Shown here: in pieces, positions 47,935 to 59,344 of the stretch
Layout: each line of letters starts with the position of its first letter
Numbering within the stretch: the first letter of the stretch is position 1
Assembly: GCA_030762935.1 (NCBI GenBank)
Contig: CM060900.1
Location: 372,799,132-372,863,131, forward strand
DNA from: Hymenopus coronatus
Lineage: Eukaryota > Arthropoda > Insecta > Mantodea > Hymenopodidae
Reading direction: 5' to 3'
DNA length: 64,000 bases
Notes under the pieces: generated by a model
The model's database searches: none
What the model was told of the DNA's origin: nothing
The model's input: only the letters and a program-made list of their open reading frames with translations
Position numbers and translations under genes: made by a program

Positions 47935-48700
47935 CAGACCTCTGATTTTGAATCGTGTCTGCATTATAAGCGTGGCCCTCCTTGGTAACAAGCCGGGTGG
48001 TCTCAGCCGTAGATTACTCTCCTACTGGAGCTGGTCGCGTCCGTCCTTTACTCTCCCTGGTGAGCCATCCTGCCTTGTTCATTTCTGCACTAGGTCTAGG
48101 CCTATATAATCGTCCTTCCTAATTTTGAAGCTACGCCCAGCTTCTTGGCATGATCAACACGGAACGACCCCCACGCTCATGTGACTCTGAACATTTAGCA
48201 CAACAATAGTTTGGGGGCCTTGATTTTCTCTGTATTTTTCCAAACTGCTGGCATTGTTTGGTCTCGGGATCGGTCTCTCTAATTTAACCTTAAAGTGCGC
48301 CAGACTATGGAGGTAAAAAATCCTATCACTCTCTGGGATGGCCTTGTAGATGAGGGACAATGACAGAAGGGTGAAGCGTCAGTTGTGTTTGCGCATTAGT
48401 ACGATTCTGAGTGTGCCAGGTATTTCTTTATCTTTTCTCCGGTGAGATGGTCCTTTTATAATAAACCTAACTGACCTCTCCTGGGGATGGGGAAGTAGAT
48501 GGCTATGGACGCTGTTTACGTTGAGATGTTTTACAAAAATATTGTAGCCACTCAGGCAGGGCAGCTTGACAGAAAAGTCACTGAAGTTTCTAGTAAAAAT
48601 ATGCCGAATGTGTGTGTCTTGTCGCAGTCTCATGTGAGATGGTGTAAGTGTGCTGCCTGGCTCAGCCTGGCGCTACATCTGACCTCTTGGTTAAGTGTGC
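47935..48700 (-). pseudogene. Jockey/I-type LINE ORF1 (gag-like) pseudogene
   Basis: Minus-strand frames read RSVRFIIKGPSHRRKDKEIPGTL (split: RSVRFIIKG at ~48468, IPGTLRIVLM), which fits the 'vVIKGLP..t..eeI..eL' start of the RNA-binding region in Jockey-type ORF1. Then come FYLHSLAHFKVKLERP ('L..L.g.kVk.E', ~48325-48275) and, in another frame, CCAKCSESHERG (~48205-48170), a C-x2-C-x4-H zinc knuckle piece. Such proteins bind element RNA. The orientation is opposite to both neighbouring ORF2 remnants, so this is a separate insertion or an inverted fragment. Confidence 0.5.
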
Positions 48701-49094
48701 CTCTGTGAGTGGTGTGAAGCTAACACTTTTCATAGGGTCAGAGCAAGTATCTGTGTCTTGTGTGAATGAGAAGAGGTGATGGCTACATATAAATTTGGAG
48801 TTGTAGGAGCAGGTTACTGGGCTTTGGGGACTTTTGAATGGTTAGGAAAGGAGCAGGGGTTAGGAATTTGTTGGAGTCACACCTGAAGGTTTACTCCGTA
48901 GCGTCAAGCTCGTTGTCTCCGTAAAAGGCGTGGCTTCCTTGGATCCCACCATTGTGGTCTTTACAAGTGTAGTGTATGCTCTTAGAGAGAGAGATAGAGC
49001 GAGAGAGAGAGGAAGAATAAGTTTAAAACAAGAGAGGAAGACAGAAAGAAAAATGTAAGAGAGAAAGTGCAGCTAGAGAGCGCTAAACAGCACG
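48701..49094. other. No gene recognised
   Basis: Contains a short purine repeat (agagagagagatagagcgag) near 48985-49010. Confidence 0.4.
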
Positions 49095-50180
49095 GGAATA
49101 CAATGGATGGAACCTCACAGAGGCGCTTAAGCTAAGCGTTAAAAATATAGATGGTAATCATACAGAACTTAAAGCAGAAATAGCAGCAACCAATGAAAAG
49201 TAGATTTAGTAAGTTCAGAATTAAGAGCTGAATTTAAAAGCAGTAATGCAGATCTGAGTTCCAGACTGGAGAAAACAGACACGGAAGTGAAAGCTCTGGG
49301 ATCCAAAGTAAAGAAAAATTCACAGGAAATAGATAACAAAATAAACAGTTTAGATTTATCTATAATGAAAGAAGTGGAAAGGGTTGAAAAGAAAGTGAGA
49401 GAATCATGCAGAACTAGAATTAGTCAAGCAGATTCTGACATAAACATTTTGAATAATAAAATGAAATCAAACCGTCAAAGATCATTAATGTTGAGGAAAA
49501 AGGTGGAAGAAGGAGGAATGAGTTTGTGAAAAGAAATAGAAGAAATTGTGGCAGAAATAGGTGAGAATGTTAAGAATTCTAATAACAAAATCAAGAGCTT
49601 TTCAGATAAAAGTAGATAGGAAAACTAAATGAGGCTGTAAAAGAAAATGCATGCAAAGAAAATGAACAGGTTATAGATTTAGAAGAAAAGGATGGGGCCA
49701 GAAAAAAAACATTTAAGATAGATAGTCATAGTAAATGCAATAGAAATTTGTATGAGAAGGAAATAGAAAAAAAAATGTAATCAGGAGAAGATGAAGATCA
49801 GGGTAACATGGCTAGTTACCATAGCAACCGCCTTTGCTATGGGCAAATACTAAGTGATGTGAAGGCTCCAATTTTTTACGAACATTTTGGGGATAATCCA
49901 ATACAATTTTTGAAAGAATTGGATCATTATTTTGGTATGAAAAGAATCCTTAAAGCATTTGAATTAGTATAGTGTGAAATTCTTTGAGAGGTAGTGTCCG
50001 AGAATAGATGAGGTTAACATTATCCAGTAATGAGAGTTATAGCAACTTTAAGGATTAGTGTTTGTCAAGGTTTTGGGAGCAAGCAGTGCAAAATAAAATG
50101 CGCTTAGGATTGTAAACAAGAAAACATCTGAACAACAAATACAAAAAACGGAACTAAAATTAGAAACTGTCAGCAACATG
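49095..50180 (+). pseudogene. LTR-retrotransposon gag-like pseudogene with coiled coil
   Basis: From ~49110 to 49750 the frames give a Lys/Glu-rich heptad-like coiled coil (IDNKINSLDLSIMKEVERVEK region at 49330-49395, 80-codon open piece 49287-49529). After ~49800 comes KAPIFYEHFGDNPIQFLKELDHYF, here seen as APIFYEHFGDNP and FLKELDHYF (~49865-49935). This matches the start of the capsid-like domain in a group of arthropod gag proteins ('P.F.G....P..Fl.el..yf'). Stops and shifts run throughout. No protease, RT or integrase follows and LTRs were not seen. Confidence 0.45.
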
Positions 50181-50361
50181 GAGTTAGGATATAAATATTT
50201 ATTTAAGGTTTATAATTATTTATTTACTTACAGGGCACGTAGCCATTCTGAAATATGCAGTGCAGACAAATTATCCATTTTGAATCACAATACTGCAAGG
50301 CAGCCAACAGTTTTTATCGTCAGTAAACTACCCTAGATATACAGTTCGTCACTAAATTACG

Positions 50362-50585
50362 ATTTTTTTGGTAGTGTTTAACGCCCGCTTTAACTACTTA
50401 TGGCACCGCAGGCGGTGACACTGATGATACATGAATGAAGATGGAGCACCGGTGGAATGTGATGACGGGGGAAACCGGAGAACCCAGAGGAAACCCTCCC
50501 CAGCGCCGCTTTGTCCACCACAAATCTCACATGCGGTTGCTTGGGATCGAACCCGGGCGAGTGGTGTAACCACTCGGCTAAATTA
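50362..50585 (-). mobile_element. tRNA-derived SINE, family S1
   Basis: Inverted copy with intact head (reverse complement of gatcgaacccgggcgag gives box B; 'accactcggctaa' gives box A) and the body 'ccggagaacccagaggaaac', 'aatgaagatggagcaccgg'. Confidence 0.8.
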
Positions 50586-51483
50586 CGATGACTCGCTACT
50601 GCACTAACTATATAACCATGCATACTGTTTGACACTACTTACTAGCTATGTACACTAAACTCTTAAGTTACTCGTGAACTAAGCTTAACCCAAACCTAAT
50701 CTCTACACCGCAGGGTACACTTGCCTAAGGTCTTCCACAAATTCCCTGAAAAGGGTCTGCTAAACAATTGTTGGTGTCGGTATGCCACAAATACTCACAT
50801 ATGTGATCATCTAAATGCTTGCGCCGAATGCCACCGCTCGATAGGCTATGCTGTAGAGCTCGCCAGCGAGATTCAGTACTATTCGAGTGACATTTGTCAC
50901 TGGATCTACAAACTGTACAGAATGATTTACTGTCAGGTGGACAGCAAATCCTCCGGCCATCAACCCATAGTAGCCCCTACAAGATCCGTAAGTTTTATGC
51001 TGTCAACTCTACGTGCTCTGCATTTAAATAGTAGAGCGTGTTTGCATCATTATTATTTGAACATATCATCATCTGCACCTCATTTGTTTACACATCTATC
51101 ATCCGATTGATCCAATTCCTCTCTACAATGCTCCCCGTTGGAAATTCCCTTGTCCTGTTCTACATTTGTCAATTTTAACGTGGCTGGTACCTCCTATTTT
51201 TCCTGTCGTAGTGTATTTGGTATCGTTAGAGACCATGTATATTTCGTTGCAGTAACAAAACCAATCAGATGCTGGCCGCAAACTCTCACATTGGTCTCCA
51301 ACCGAACTCCATTATTGTCACTTCATATGACTGCTTGTATGCAAAACAGTATGAGGAAAAGAATTTGCCCGGGCAATAGCTTCGCATGCTCAAACCACGT
51401 TCCTTAGCACACAGACAGTATGACTTTTTCATTACCAGTTTTAAAATGTAAAAAGTACCTATATAATAGTAATAATTCATAAT
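50586..51483. other. No gene recognised
   Basis: Balanced composition with several 65-130 codon ORFs on both strands, none with motifs I know. The 129-codon frame 50721-51110 is the longest; there is no support for it as a gene. Confidence 0.35.
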
Positions 51484-51492
51484 TCATAATAA

Positions 51493-51580
<88 letters not shown>

Positions 51581-51584
51581 AGTG

Positions 51585-51678
<94 letters not shown>

Positions 51679-51728
51679 AAGTATTACTAATAGTAGTAGT
51701 AATAATAATAATAAGAAGAAGAAGAAGA
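51484..51728. repeat. (TAG)n microsatellite
   Basis: About 66 triplets with a GGT interruption near 51573-51585, grading into (AAT)n and (AAG)n at 51700-51728. It gives poly-Val and poly-Leu frames that are not genes. Confidence 0.95.
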
Positions 51729-52013
51729 ATTGTGGATAGCTGTCTCCACGTAGTCTCACAGTTCGCACGTACAAATTTCGCCGACTAATGGACGCAGACA
51801 GCACAAAACAGTATAACACACCCCAAGACAAAATCATTAAAAATGGATACCCAGACATAGGACAGTAATAGCATACTCTTCTGGAACTGCAGGGGAGCGC
51901 GCTGTAAGCTACCTGAATTAAAGCACCATCTGTCAATAAATTCTGTAGGACTAGTACTGCTGTACGAAACATTCCTAACAGACAAAGCTAGATTTTCAGT
52001 ACCAGGCTACCGG

Positions 52014-52505
52014 GTGCATCGCTCCGATAGCCCCAATGGGCGTGCAGAAGGCGGAACAGTGATACTTATTCACAATAGCATAAGCCATCACCAAAAGCAT
52101 ATATCTAATTTAGTACATATGGAAGCCACAGCGGTGTTAATCTGCATACAAGAACACCCACTACTAATTGTTAGTGTATATGATCCCCCGGGCCGATAGC
52201 TGCAGCAAGCTTTAGACACGGTGCTCAGCCTTGGCAACAAGTTCATAACAGCTGGTGACTTTAATGCAGTCCACGAAACATGGGGATGCCAGGTGAACAA
52301 TGCACCAGGTAACACACTGCACAGTCACATGCAAAATCACAACTATGTTAATACACATACTGCAGAACCAATATACATTCCGTCAAACAGGCATCAGCGA
52401 CCGAACACGCTAGATATTGCCCTACTTAAAACACTGCGTTTAAGATGCAACCTACAAGTGGTAGATTCCCTGTCTCCTGACCACAATGCTGGACCGACTG
52501 AAATA

Positions 52506-52539
<34 letters not shown>

Positions 52540-52547
52540 ACCAGTAA
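52014..52547 (+). pseudogene. Jockey ORF2 endonuclease domain (two frames, one in-frame stop)
   Basis: This covers most of the endonuclease. A single TAG stop at 52198-52200 separates 'YDPPGR' from the continuing same-frame text that holds GDFNAVHETWGC. The domain nicks target DNA in live elements. It runs into a homopolymeric A-run at 52507 that disrupts the frame after the PDH block. Confidence 0.75.
52507..52539. repeat. Poly(A) run inside LINE ORF2
   Basis: About 30 consecutive A at the endonuclease/linker boundary, in the sense orientation of the element. Confidence 0.9.
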
Positions 52548-54735
52548 TCCCCCATTGATGAGAAGGGATTACAACAGGGCAAATTTGGAACTATTCAGAG
52601 CCACCCTAGATTCACAACTACAAAACAGAGAACCCCTGCAGCACCCAGAATCAGTAGACAACTTGACAGGAGAACTAAAAACAACAATACAGGCAGCCAC
52701 AGTTCCTTCTGTTCCATTAAAAATCCCCCCGCGACGCAATATTGTAGACCTGCCGGATGTTTTACAGTTAATGCGCGAGAGAGATCATGATCAACGCCGA
52801 AGGTGGCAACGCTCACGAAATTTTGTACATAAAGTAAATCAAGCCACCCTAAGCAGTCAGGCCAAAACTTGTATCAATGGAATACTCCACAAACAATGGG
52901 AACAAACCATGGAGGGCTTGCAATCAAATGCAAGCCAAATTTGGCAGGTCACTTTGAGGCTCATCAAGAAGCCGCTCAGAATTCCGCCCCAACTGCTGCC
53001 CAATACTACTGACACGTATGCCGAACGCTTCAGGACAAAGCTAATGCTCTTGCAGACGCATTCGAAGAAGTCAGCCAACCTAATGAGGAACCTAACGACG
53101 CAGCATTTAGCGAGCAAGTAGAACAACAAGTAGTGACCAGTATTTCGATAGAACTCATAGCAGTGCGAAGAAAACTAATAAAGAAGAAATTAAATGGATA
53201 ATAAAGAACTTGCAAAAAGCAAAGTACCTGAGCCAAATGTAGTTCTGAAGAACTTAAGTGACCAGGCCTACGAAGCGCTGGCAGATAAATGTAATTATTG
53301 CCTGTAACGCAGGTACTTCCCCACATGTTGGAAATATGCACGTGAATTAATGTTTCCAAAACCAGGAAATGTTCCCAAGAACCCTAAAACTTTTCGGCCG
53401 ATCAGCGTTCCCTCAATGCCAGCAGTAAAGTTCTAGAAAAGGCGATCTTTAAGCGCCAAACGACACACATAAAGAGACACAACATAATTATCGATGAACA
53501 GTTCGGCTTTAAAGCAAATCATTCGACCACACTACAACTGACACGCTTTGTTGAAAACATAACAAAACATAACACATGGATATAACACAAACAAATTCAC
53601 AGAAGCGGCCTTCCTAAATATACAGAGGGCTTTCGACACAATATATCATCCTGGATTACTGTACAAGCTGCAAATGTTAAACTTTACCGATGCATTGGTA
53701 AAACTTATGGCACACTAATTGAATAGGCGAACATTTGAAGTACAAGATCTAAACAATGCTTGCTCATTGAGAAGCACGAGTAGGAGTTCTACAAGGAAGT
53801 CTCCTTGGCCTTGTTCTATTTAATTTGTATATGAACGACATTCCAAAAACCCCAAACATACAAATGCCAATATATGCGGACGATACTGCCATAACTTCCT
53901 AATCGTGGAAACCACAAATGGCAGCAAAAAGGCTACAGACCGCGCTAGATGACCTCGAACCGTGGTTCCAGAAATGGAGAATAAAGTTTAATGCAGAAAA
54001 ATCGCAATCGGCACTGTTTACCCAGAGAACATCACATCGGGTCCTGCTAGAATGACTCAATCTATTTAACGAAGATATTCAGTGGACAAACAGTGCAAAA
54101 TACCTAGGAGTAACACTAGATAGTAATCTCACCTTTTCCACCCATGTGAAAAACACAAGACCAAAAGCTCACTACCAACTTCACCGCCTCTACCCGTTGC
54201 TAAACCGTCACACAGCAATAAGCACAAAATTAGGGTTAACAACGAATAAAACGCTAACCAGTCCAGTCATGACATACGCTGCGCCCGCCTGGGGGTATTG
54301 TGCAAAATCTCAAATAAAAACTCTACAGGTACTGCCAAACAAAATCCTAAGAACCATCAAGTACCAAGAAGCGCTCCAGTAGACATTTTACACGAAAACC
54401 TTAAAATGCACACAGTTGAGCCATTTATCAAACGGTTTGCATTTAATATGTACAAACAATGCTAGAGGCACTACAATCCCCTAATCTGGCGCCTGGGACA
54501 GTGCAATACCGATATCGGTAAGCACAAGAGGACATTGTTGCTGTTTCACAGAACAATTCCTCTCAACAAACATACAGCCGAACATGACGTTACAGAACAT
54601 CTAGCATCACTAATACAGTAATAATATAAACAACGTAACGCCTCCAACGATCTTCACCGTGGTCCCGCAGAAGTCCTTAAGCCAACAGACCTAGATGGTC
54701 CCGGAGGAAAAGTTCCCTCTCCAGTGGCACACTAG

Positions 54736-55816
54736 GGTAGCCGCGCCGTAATTGGGTAGGCTATACTAATGTGTGGCCACATACATGAATGACATCAACA
54801 ACGAAAAAGACAACCGATCAAGGACTAAACCTAAGGTCACAGTAGTGTAGCTTCATTAAAAAATAGAATATATCTAACCGCAGCTAATAATCATAACTAA
54901 CATAAGACATTTCAATGTATTCATGAGAATGTGCGCAAGTGTATAACTATATTTACCTCAATTGATTTGGGGTGCTCTCCACTCTACACCTGTAACTTAA
55001 TCTGAAAATTCCCAAGAATATTAACCATAATTATTGACAAGTGTTAAGCACAGTGTGTTTCTATGTTCAGACAGATCAGCCCCACTCCAGTTGGTAACCG
55101 GACGGAACAACTAATACTGAAGATGCCTCTTCTTCTTCTTCACTACAAAGGATCCACACTTTATCCCCTCTTACCATGAGCCCGCATGCAAGCATTGAGC
55201 CCTAGGTCCTGGTCTGGGTTCGACGCCAAGCCTAGGTCCTAGCCCACCTACTGCCCGAGACATTCTCTTGTGTTAAGGGCATCTTTATGTAATCACCCAC
55301 AAATCTCAGGTGGCTTCAGTGGTACCTGACTTAGCCTTTACCTGCTTCCTGACCATCCCACTAGACAGTAATTCTACTGCATGGTAGGGGAGGCGATGTA
55401 AATCCCTTTGCGATGCTCGCCACCGGGGTTGGCGGAGGATGGGCCACCCCTATGCCCTCTTTAAGGGGGCAATAGATAAATGGGGTGAAAGAGCGCATTG
55501 CATTCAGAACGCAATATTCTTGTTCTTAGCAGACTCTCATCAAATGATAATTGAAGTTAGGCCTCTTTTTTTGGGTAAACCGACTGATCTGCCTTATTAA
55601 TCTGACGAGTCATTTCTAAAACTATTAGAATCTGTAAGAACATTGCCAGTAACATACAACCTTCTTTCTCGTGCTGCAATAAAGTGTGCTCGATCGTAAC
55701 CCGATGTTTGTAAAGCTATAAAACCAAAGATAAAATATGTCAGGACTTTTAAAACATGACTAGTTGTTAATCGCTTCCAGATGGTGCTACATAGTTTGTT
55801 GTGCAGTTGCCAGGGA
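54736..55816. other. No gene recognised; includes possible LINE 3' UTR
   Basis: Up to ~55140 ('cttcttcttcttc') this may be the 3' untranslated region of the Jockey element. 55150-55500 is GC-richer ('gatgctcgccaccggggttgg') without an assignable class. Confidence 0.35.
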
Positions 55817-55846
55817 TTTTTTTTTTTTTTTTGCATAAATGGCTAT

Positions 55847-55910
<64 letters not shown>

Positions 55911-55927
55911 ATAAATTGGCTATGACT
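55817..55927. repeat. Two poly(T) runs separated by a duplicated 18-bp motif
   Basis: T16 (55817-55832), then gcataaatggctatgact, then T59 (55850-55908), then gcataaattggctatgact. The run plus motif is duplicated with one indel. Confidence 0.9.
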
Positions 55928-56439
55928 CTTAGAAATGATGTGCAGGTTGGCTGCTCTGTAAGATGGAATACGGCTCGCAGCCTTCAGTTGGTCTGTGCTT
56001 ACATCTCAAGAATTTGACATCATGCTGAAGGACTACATCATAACACCATGTTTCTGCCTGTAGAAATCTGAAGGAACATAACTACAGAATTGCTACCTTG
56101 ATTGCATTTTGGTGTGTATTATTTTTTTAGTTTCTCTACTTATTTTTAATTAATTCATTAAGTAGGTGTGCAACACATTCATTTCACTTCATTGTCCACT
56201 GGTCAAATTTCAGAAATCGCCCAAAGTTGTTTATAGGTGAAGTTAAGACTATTTTATCACCGCTTATAAAAGTAAAACAGTCACTGTATACATAAAATAC
56301 CAAATCGTTAGTGTTTTATTTTCTCCATTTATTTATTCATTTTTTAATTTTTTAGAACAGCATATAATATGACTTATAAATGAATAGGCCAGATAAGAGT
56401 AGAAATCTGGAACATTCTTTAATGATATTCTTTAGCCTC
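55928..56439. other. No gene recognised
   Basis: AT-rich, nothing recognisable. Confidence 0.4.
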
Positions 56440-56645
56440 TGATTCCCTTTAAATCCGACGCAGGGCGATGGATTTTCTGATCGTAAAAATGTTTAACAAG
56501 ACTTTGTTTGGAAGAGAAGTAAAGCCTTGGTCCGTGCTATATATTTATGCTATATACAAGACACCCAAGACCGATAAATGATGCTCGGAGACCGTTACAA
56601 TAGGAGTCCAGGAACCATAGCACTTAGTGACCAAAATAAAACTTT
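56440..56645 (+). mobile_element. tRNA-derived SINE, family S2, partial
   Basis: Contains 'cgcagggcgatggattt', 'ttggaagagaagtaaagcc', 'aagaccgataaatga' and 'aggaaccatagcacttagtg' in the family order; the head is lost. Confidence 0.5.
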
Positions 56646-56755
56646 TTTGGCTTTTTTCTTAGTGTATCTGACTTAAATTGCAAGTAAGACATTAGACAGA
56701 CTTTTCATTCTACAGATATTCTGTGTACAGACACACTCGCCTGCACGTTCACACG

Positions 56756-56756
<1 letters not shown>

Positions 56757-56793
<37 letters not shown>

Positions 56794-57000
56794 CCCCACC
56801 GATATTTCTGCAGACAGTTTCTGTTGTTAATGTATTCTCTCTCTCACTCACACACACACACACACACACACACCGTCATTTCTACAGACAGTTTCTGTTA
56901 ATATATTCTCTCTCTCTCACATACACACACACACACCGTCATTTCTACAGACAGCTTCTGTTGTTAATATATTCTCTCTCTCTCTCACACACACACCATC
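56757..57000. repeat. Tandem repeat (~60-75 bp unit x3) with (CT)n and (CA)n
   Basis: Three units of 'cgtcatttctacagacag', 'tctgttgttaatatattc', then CT and CA dinucleotide runs of variable length. It is preceded by a longer (CT)n at 56757-56791. Confidence 0.85.
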
Positions 57001-57841
57001 ATAAAATCAGCATTCATTAAATGTTTACATGGAGTTTAATGATTCCATTACTGCTATAGACAGTCAAATGCTTTCTGATGTGTCATTCATACCTCAGAAG
57101 AGTGTATGGAGGAGCTATCATGACCCCAAGATTAAAATCAAATCAATGGCTCCTGAAACTACCTCCTAATAAATTTTTGTAAATGACATAATGTTAACAA
57201 AAAAGAAAGGCTTCCACATATATGCATACAAGGTACATATAGAGTGGGTTTAGAAGATTGCTTCGTATTACAATCCTTGTAAGCTGACAGAACAAGAGAT
57301 ATCTTGTTTTAACTGCTGTTTGTATTTGATCTATTCATTTTGTTTTATGGTGTGTATATCTGTGTTCTTGCACACAATCCCCAAGAATTTATGCATGTCA
57401 TAGACATGTTTAGAAACATTTCACGTTAAGTCATGTTACATGGTGGTTGGCATCCACAAAGACAACATTATCATGCTGATAGTTCATTTTGCGCAATACG
57501 TGGTCAACACAAGTAGTCAATGCACAGAATCCAGAATTTGTTGGGTTTCTTGTATAGCACGTTATAGCATTTTTTCTAATAAAAGTTTGTATAATTTTGT
57601 TTCTTCTCCACCCACCCCTTTTCCCTTATCTAATGTATGCTTTCCCGTATCATTGTTTGCATTTACATGCTTTTATCCTTAACACCCCTGAGAAAGATGT
57701 AAATATGATTTTACTGTATAATGAAATATGTAAAGTAGCTTTTATTTATTTATTTGTTTTTCAAATATGCAAAAAAATTTGTGACAGTGATGTGGTCAAT
57801 ATTCAAGGGAAAGAATTTGAGTCAGATTGTGTTATAATAAC
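57001..57841. other. No gene recognised
   Basis: AT-rich with short ORFs and no motifs. Confidence 0.4.
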
Positions 57842-57990
57842 CTACTCAAATTCCTTTCATTGAATATGTAATGTAGCTCTTTCTGCAATAGTTTATATCA
57901 ATTAGAATGAAGTAAATGTAAAATTAAACTCTTATAAGAATAGTTTGTATGTACAGTAATAAATGACAGGATGGAATAGGTAAATCATAT
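57842..57990 (+). repeat. Rep1 fragment Q (beta 3' end)
   Basis: Matches the beta-type end of copy E ('aatatgtaatgtagct', 'tttctgcaa', 'aagaatagtttgtat'). Confidence 0.5.
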
Positions 57991-58254
57991 GATTATAACT
58001 TCAAATACTTATTTGCTTTCAGTTTTGCTTACATCACTGGAGTTTGGTCATAGCTTGATACTACAGGAATACAATAACCTACATGCTCAAATTTTCAGGT
58101 ATATTTTACATTTCTTAATTTTGTGTACTAATTGTGTCATTAATTTCAGGCCAACTTTAACTTTGCTACACCATTTCCAGAATTCACCTGAAATTCCAAG
58201 ATTGTTTTATCTTTTTTTATGCATTTTATCAGTTGGTTTACTTCAAATGTTATA

Positions 58255-58620
58255 TTTGCTTATTTAGTCAATCAGATTTACTGTTTGTTCTTGTATAGCC
58301 TTTTTTGTGTTTGTTCATATATTATCTTCCAACACATTCCTGGTTTCCTCAAATAACCATTTATATCCCCATTTGCTAATCAAGAAATGTTGCCTCACTT
58401 TTCCTTTTAGTGCTACTCTCCATCTATTTAATTCTCTGAAAACCTCTCTCTGGAGAAGCATGCTCTGCCTCAAACCACACCTTGTTTTTCTGATTTTCTT
58501 TCTGTCATACTTCCATTGCCACTCCAGCTCTAGCACTGTTTAATTCCATCAAATCTAGTCCATTTCTAAATTCCCAGCTTCAATAGAGACATCTATATCA
58601 AATTCTAGAATTTCCCCTAC
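58255..58620 (-). pseudogene. LINE fragment, endonuclease-RT linker
   Basis: Minus-strand frames give KNKVWFEAEHASPE (the 'WFDEEC' motif with the acidic pair partly lost, ~58475), then REVFRELNRWRVALKG (~58445-58400), FLISKWGYKWLFEE (~58385-58345). This is the basic linker that precedes the reverse transcriptase in LINEs with 'WFDEECk.lrrev...l..wr' signatures. It has a frameshift between the first two blocks. Short and isolated; it may belong to the same LINE type as the plus-strand ORF at the right edge. Confidence 0.5.
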
Positions 58621-58922
58621 CCTTGAATTTATGACTTGCCAAAACATGTACTTTATTCCTTGCTCCATTTAAAAATTTTAGTTCTTTTTGGTTGTGGTAT
58701 TACTTCTTGTTCCTTCACCCTTAGCTCTGTTTCCAAAATTATGGGGAATTAAGTACTACCTCATATAGTATTTTGAAATATGCTATTTTTGCCTCAATTT
58801 CAAAAGTACATATCATGCAGACTATCACAATGTTGGCAGTTTGCATTGCAAATGTAAATTGATTCAGTGGCTACCTACCAACATTTAATAAGTGAAGCTG
58901 AGTGTGCATAAGTTTGACTAAG
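58621..58922. other. No gene recognised
   Basis: AT-rich spacer between a LINE fragment and an S4 SINE. Confidence 0.4.
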
Positions 58923-59169
58923 TGCCGGTTCCCATGGCCACGCTCGCTAGAGCATCTCGCTTTGGTGCTTTGTGGGCAGGGGATCGTGGGTTCAAGTCCC
59001 GCCCCTTGGGCATGGATGTTATATGTTTGTGCAATGTGTATATGTTTGTAAAAGAAACAGTAAAACCAGTAAACCAGTAATCAGTAAAACCTACGGGGGG
59101 AAATGTAAATAGGGATACAGTACCGGAGTCCTGATCAGACTCCGTTACTGTTTTTTTAAAAAAAAAAAA
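58923..59169 (+). mobile_element. tRNA-derived SINE, family S4
   Basis: Head 'tgccggttcccatggcca', box B 'gggttcaagtccc' (matches the consensus well), a TGTAAA-rich body and an A-rich end (T7A12). It corresponds over its length to the inverted copy 30668-30909. The minus-strand ORF here is incidental. Confidence 0.8.
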
Positions 59170-59344
59170 CTCATCAAATCTCCATAATGAATTATTCACT
59201 GATAATAGTACTTGCATTCTTAATCCTTAAAGCTTTATAGGTTCCTTTACTTCTACCTATCCTAAATGATATCCATTGCATATATCACCCTTACCTTACT
59301 ATTTCTCCAGTGCCTGCCCAACTTTTAATATTTCTACATTCCTG

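Larger units (their letters stand above)
51790..54735 (+). mobile_element. Jockey-type LINE, nearly complete ORF2, inactive
   Basis: ORF2 starts near MDTQT at 51842. The endonuclease has LFWNCRGARCKLPEL (N-terminal catalytic Asn block), LLYETFLTDKARFSVPGY (E position, 'LqET' written LYET), RAEGGTVILIHNSI, VSVYDPPG, FITAGDFNAVHETWGC ('GDFNA.H..W', intact) and DSLSPDHNAG ('SDH' replaced by PDH). The linker follows at 52560-53100 with NRANLELFRATLD. RT is in broken frames: PKPGNVPKNPKTFRPIS (~53355), AFDTIYHPGLLYKL (~53630), YADDTAITS (~53873), AKYLGVTLD-like text (~54100) and a thumb (TYAAPAWGYCAKSQ, 54270). About ten lesions. No ORF1 or 5' UTR precedes it. Confidence 0.8.

Noticed and set aside
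50721..51110. 129-codon ORF as a host gene
   Set aside because: No recognisable motif and no sign of splicing; a frame of this length is possible by chance in balanced composition. Left as unassigned.
51484..51972. 162-codon leucine-rich frame that might be taken for a membrane protein
   Set aside because: The hydrophobic stretch is the minus-strand reading of (TAG)n; the rest is antisense to the Jockey endonuclease.
58923..59010. Functional tRNA gene
   Set aside because: The head belongs to a SINE with a second copy at 30668-30909 including body and tail.
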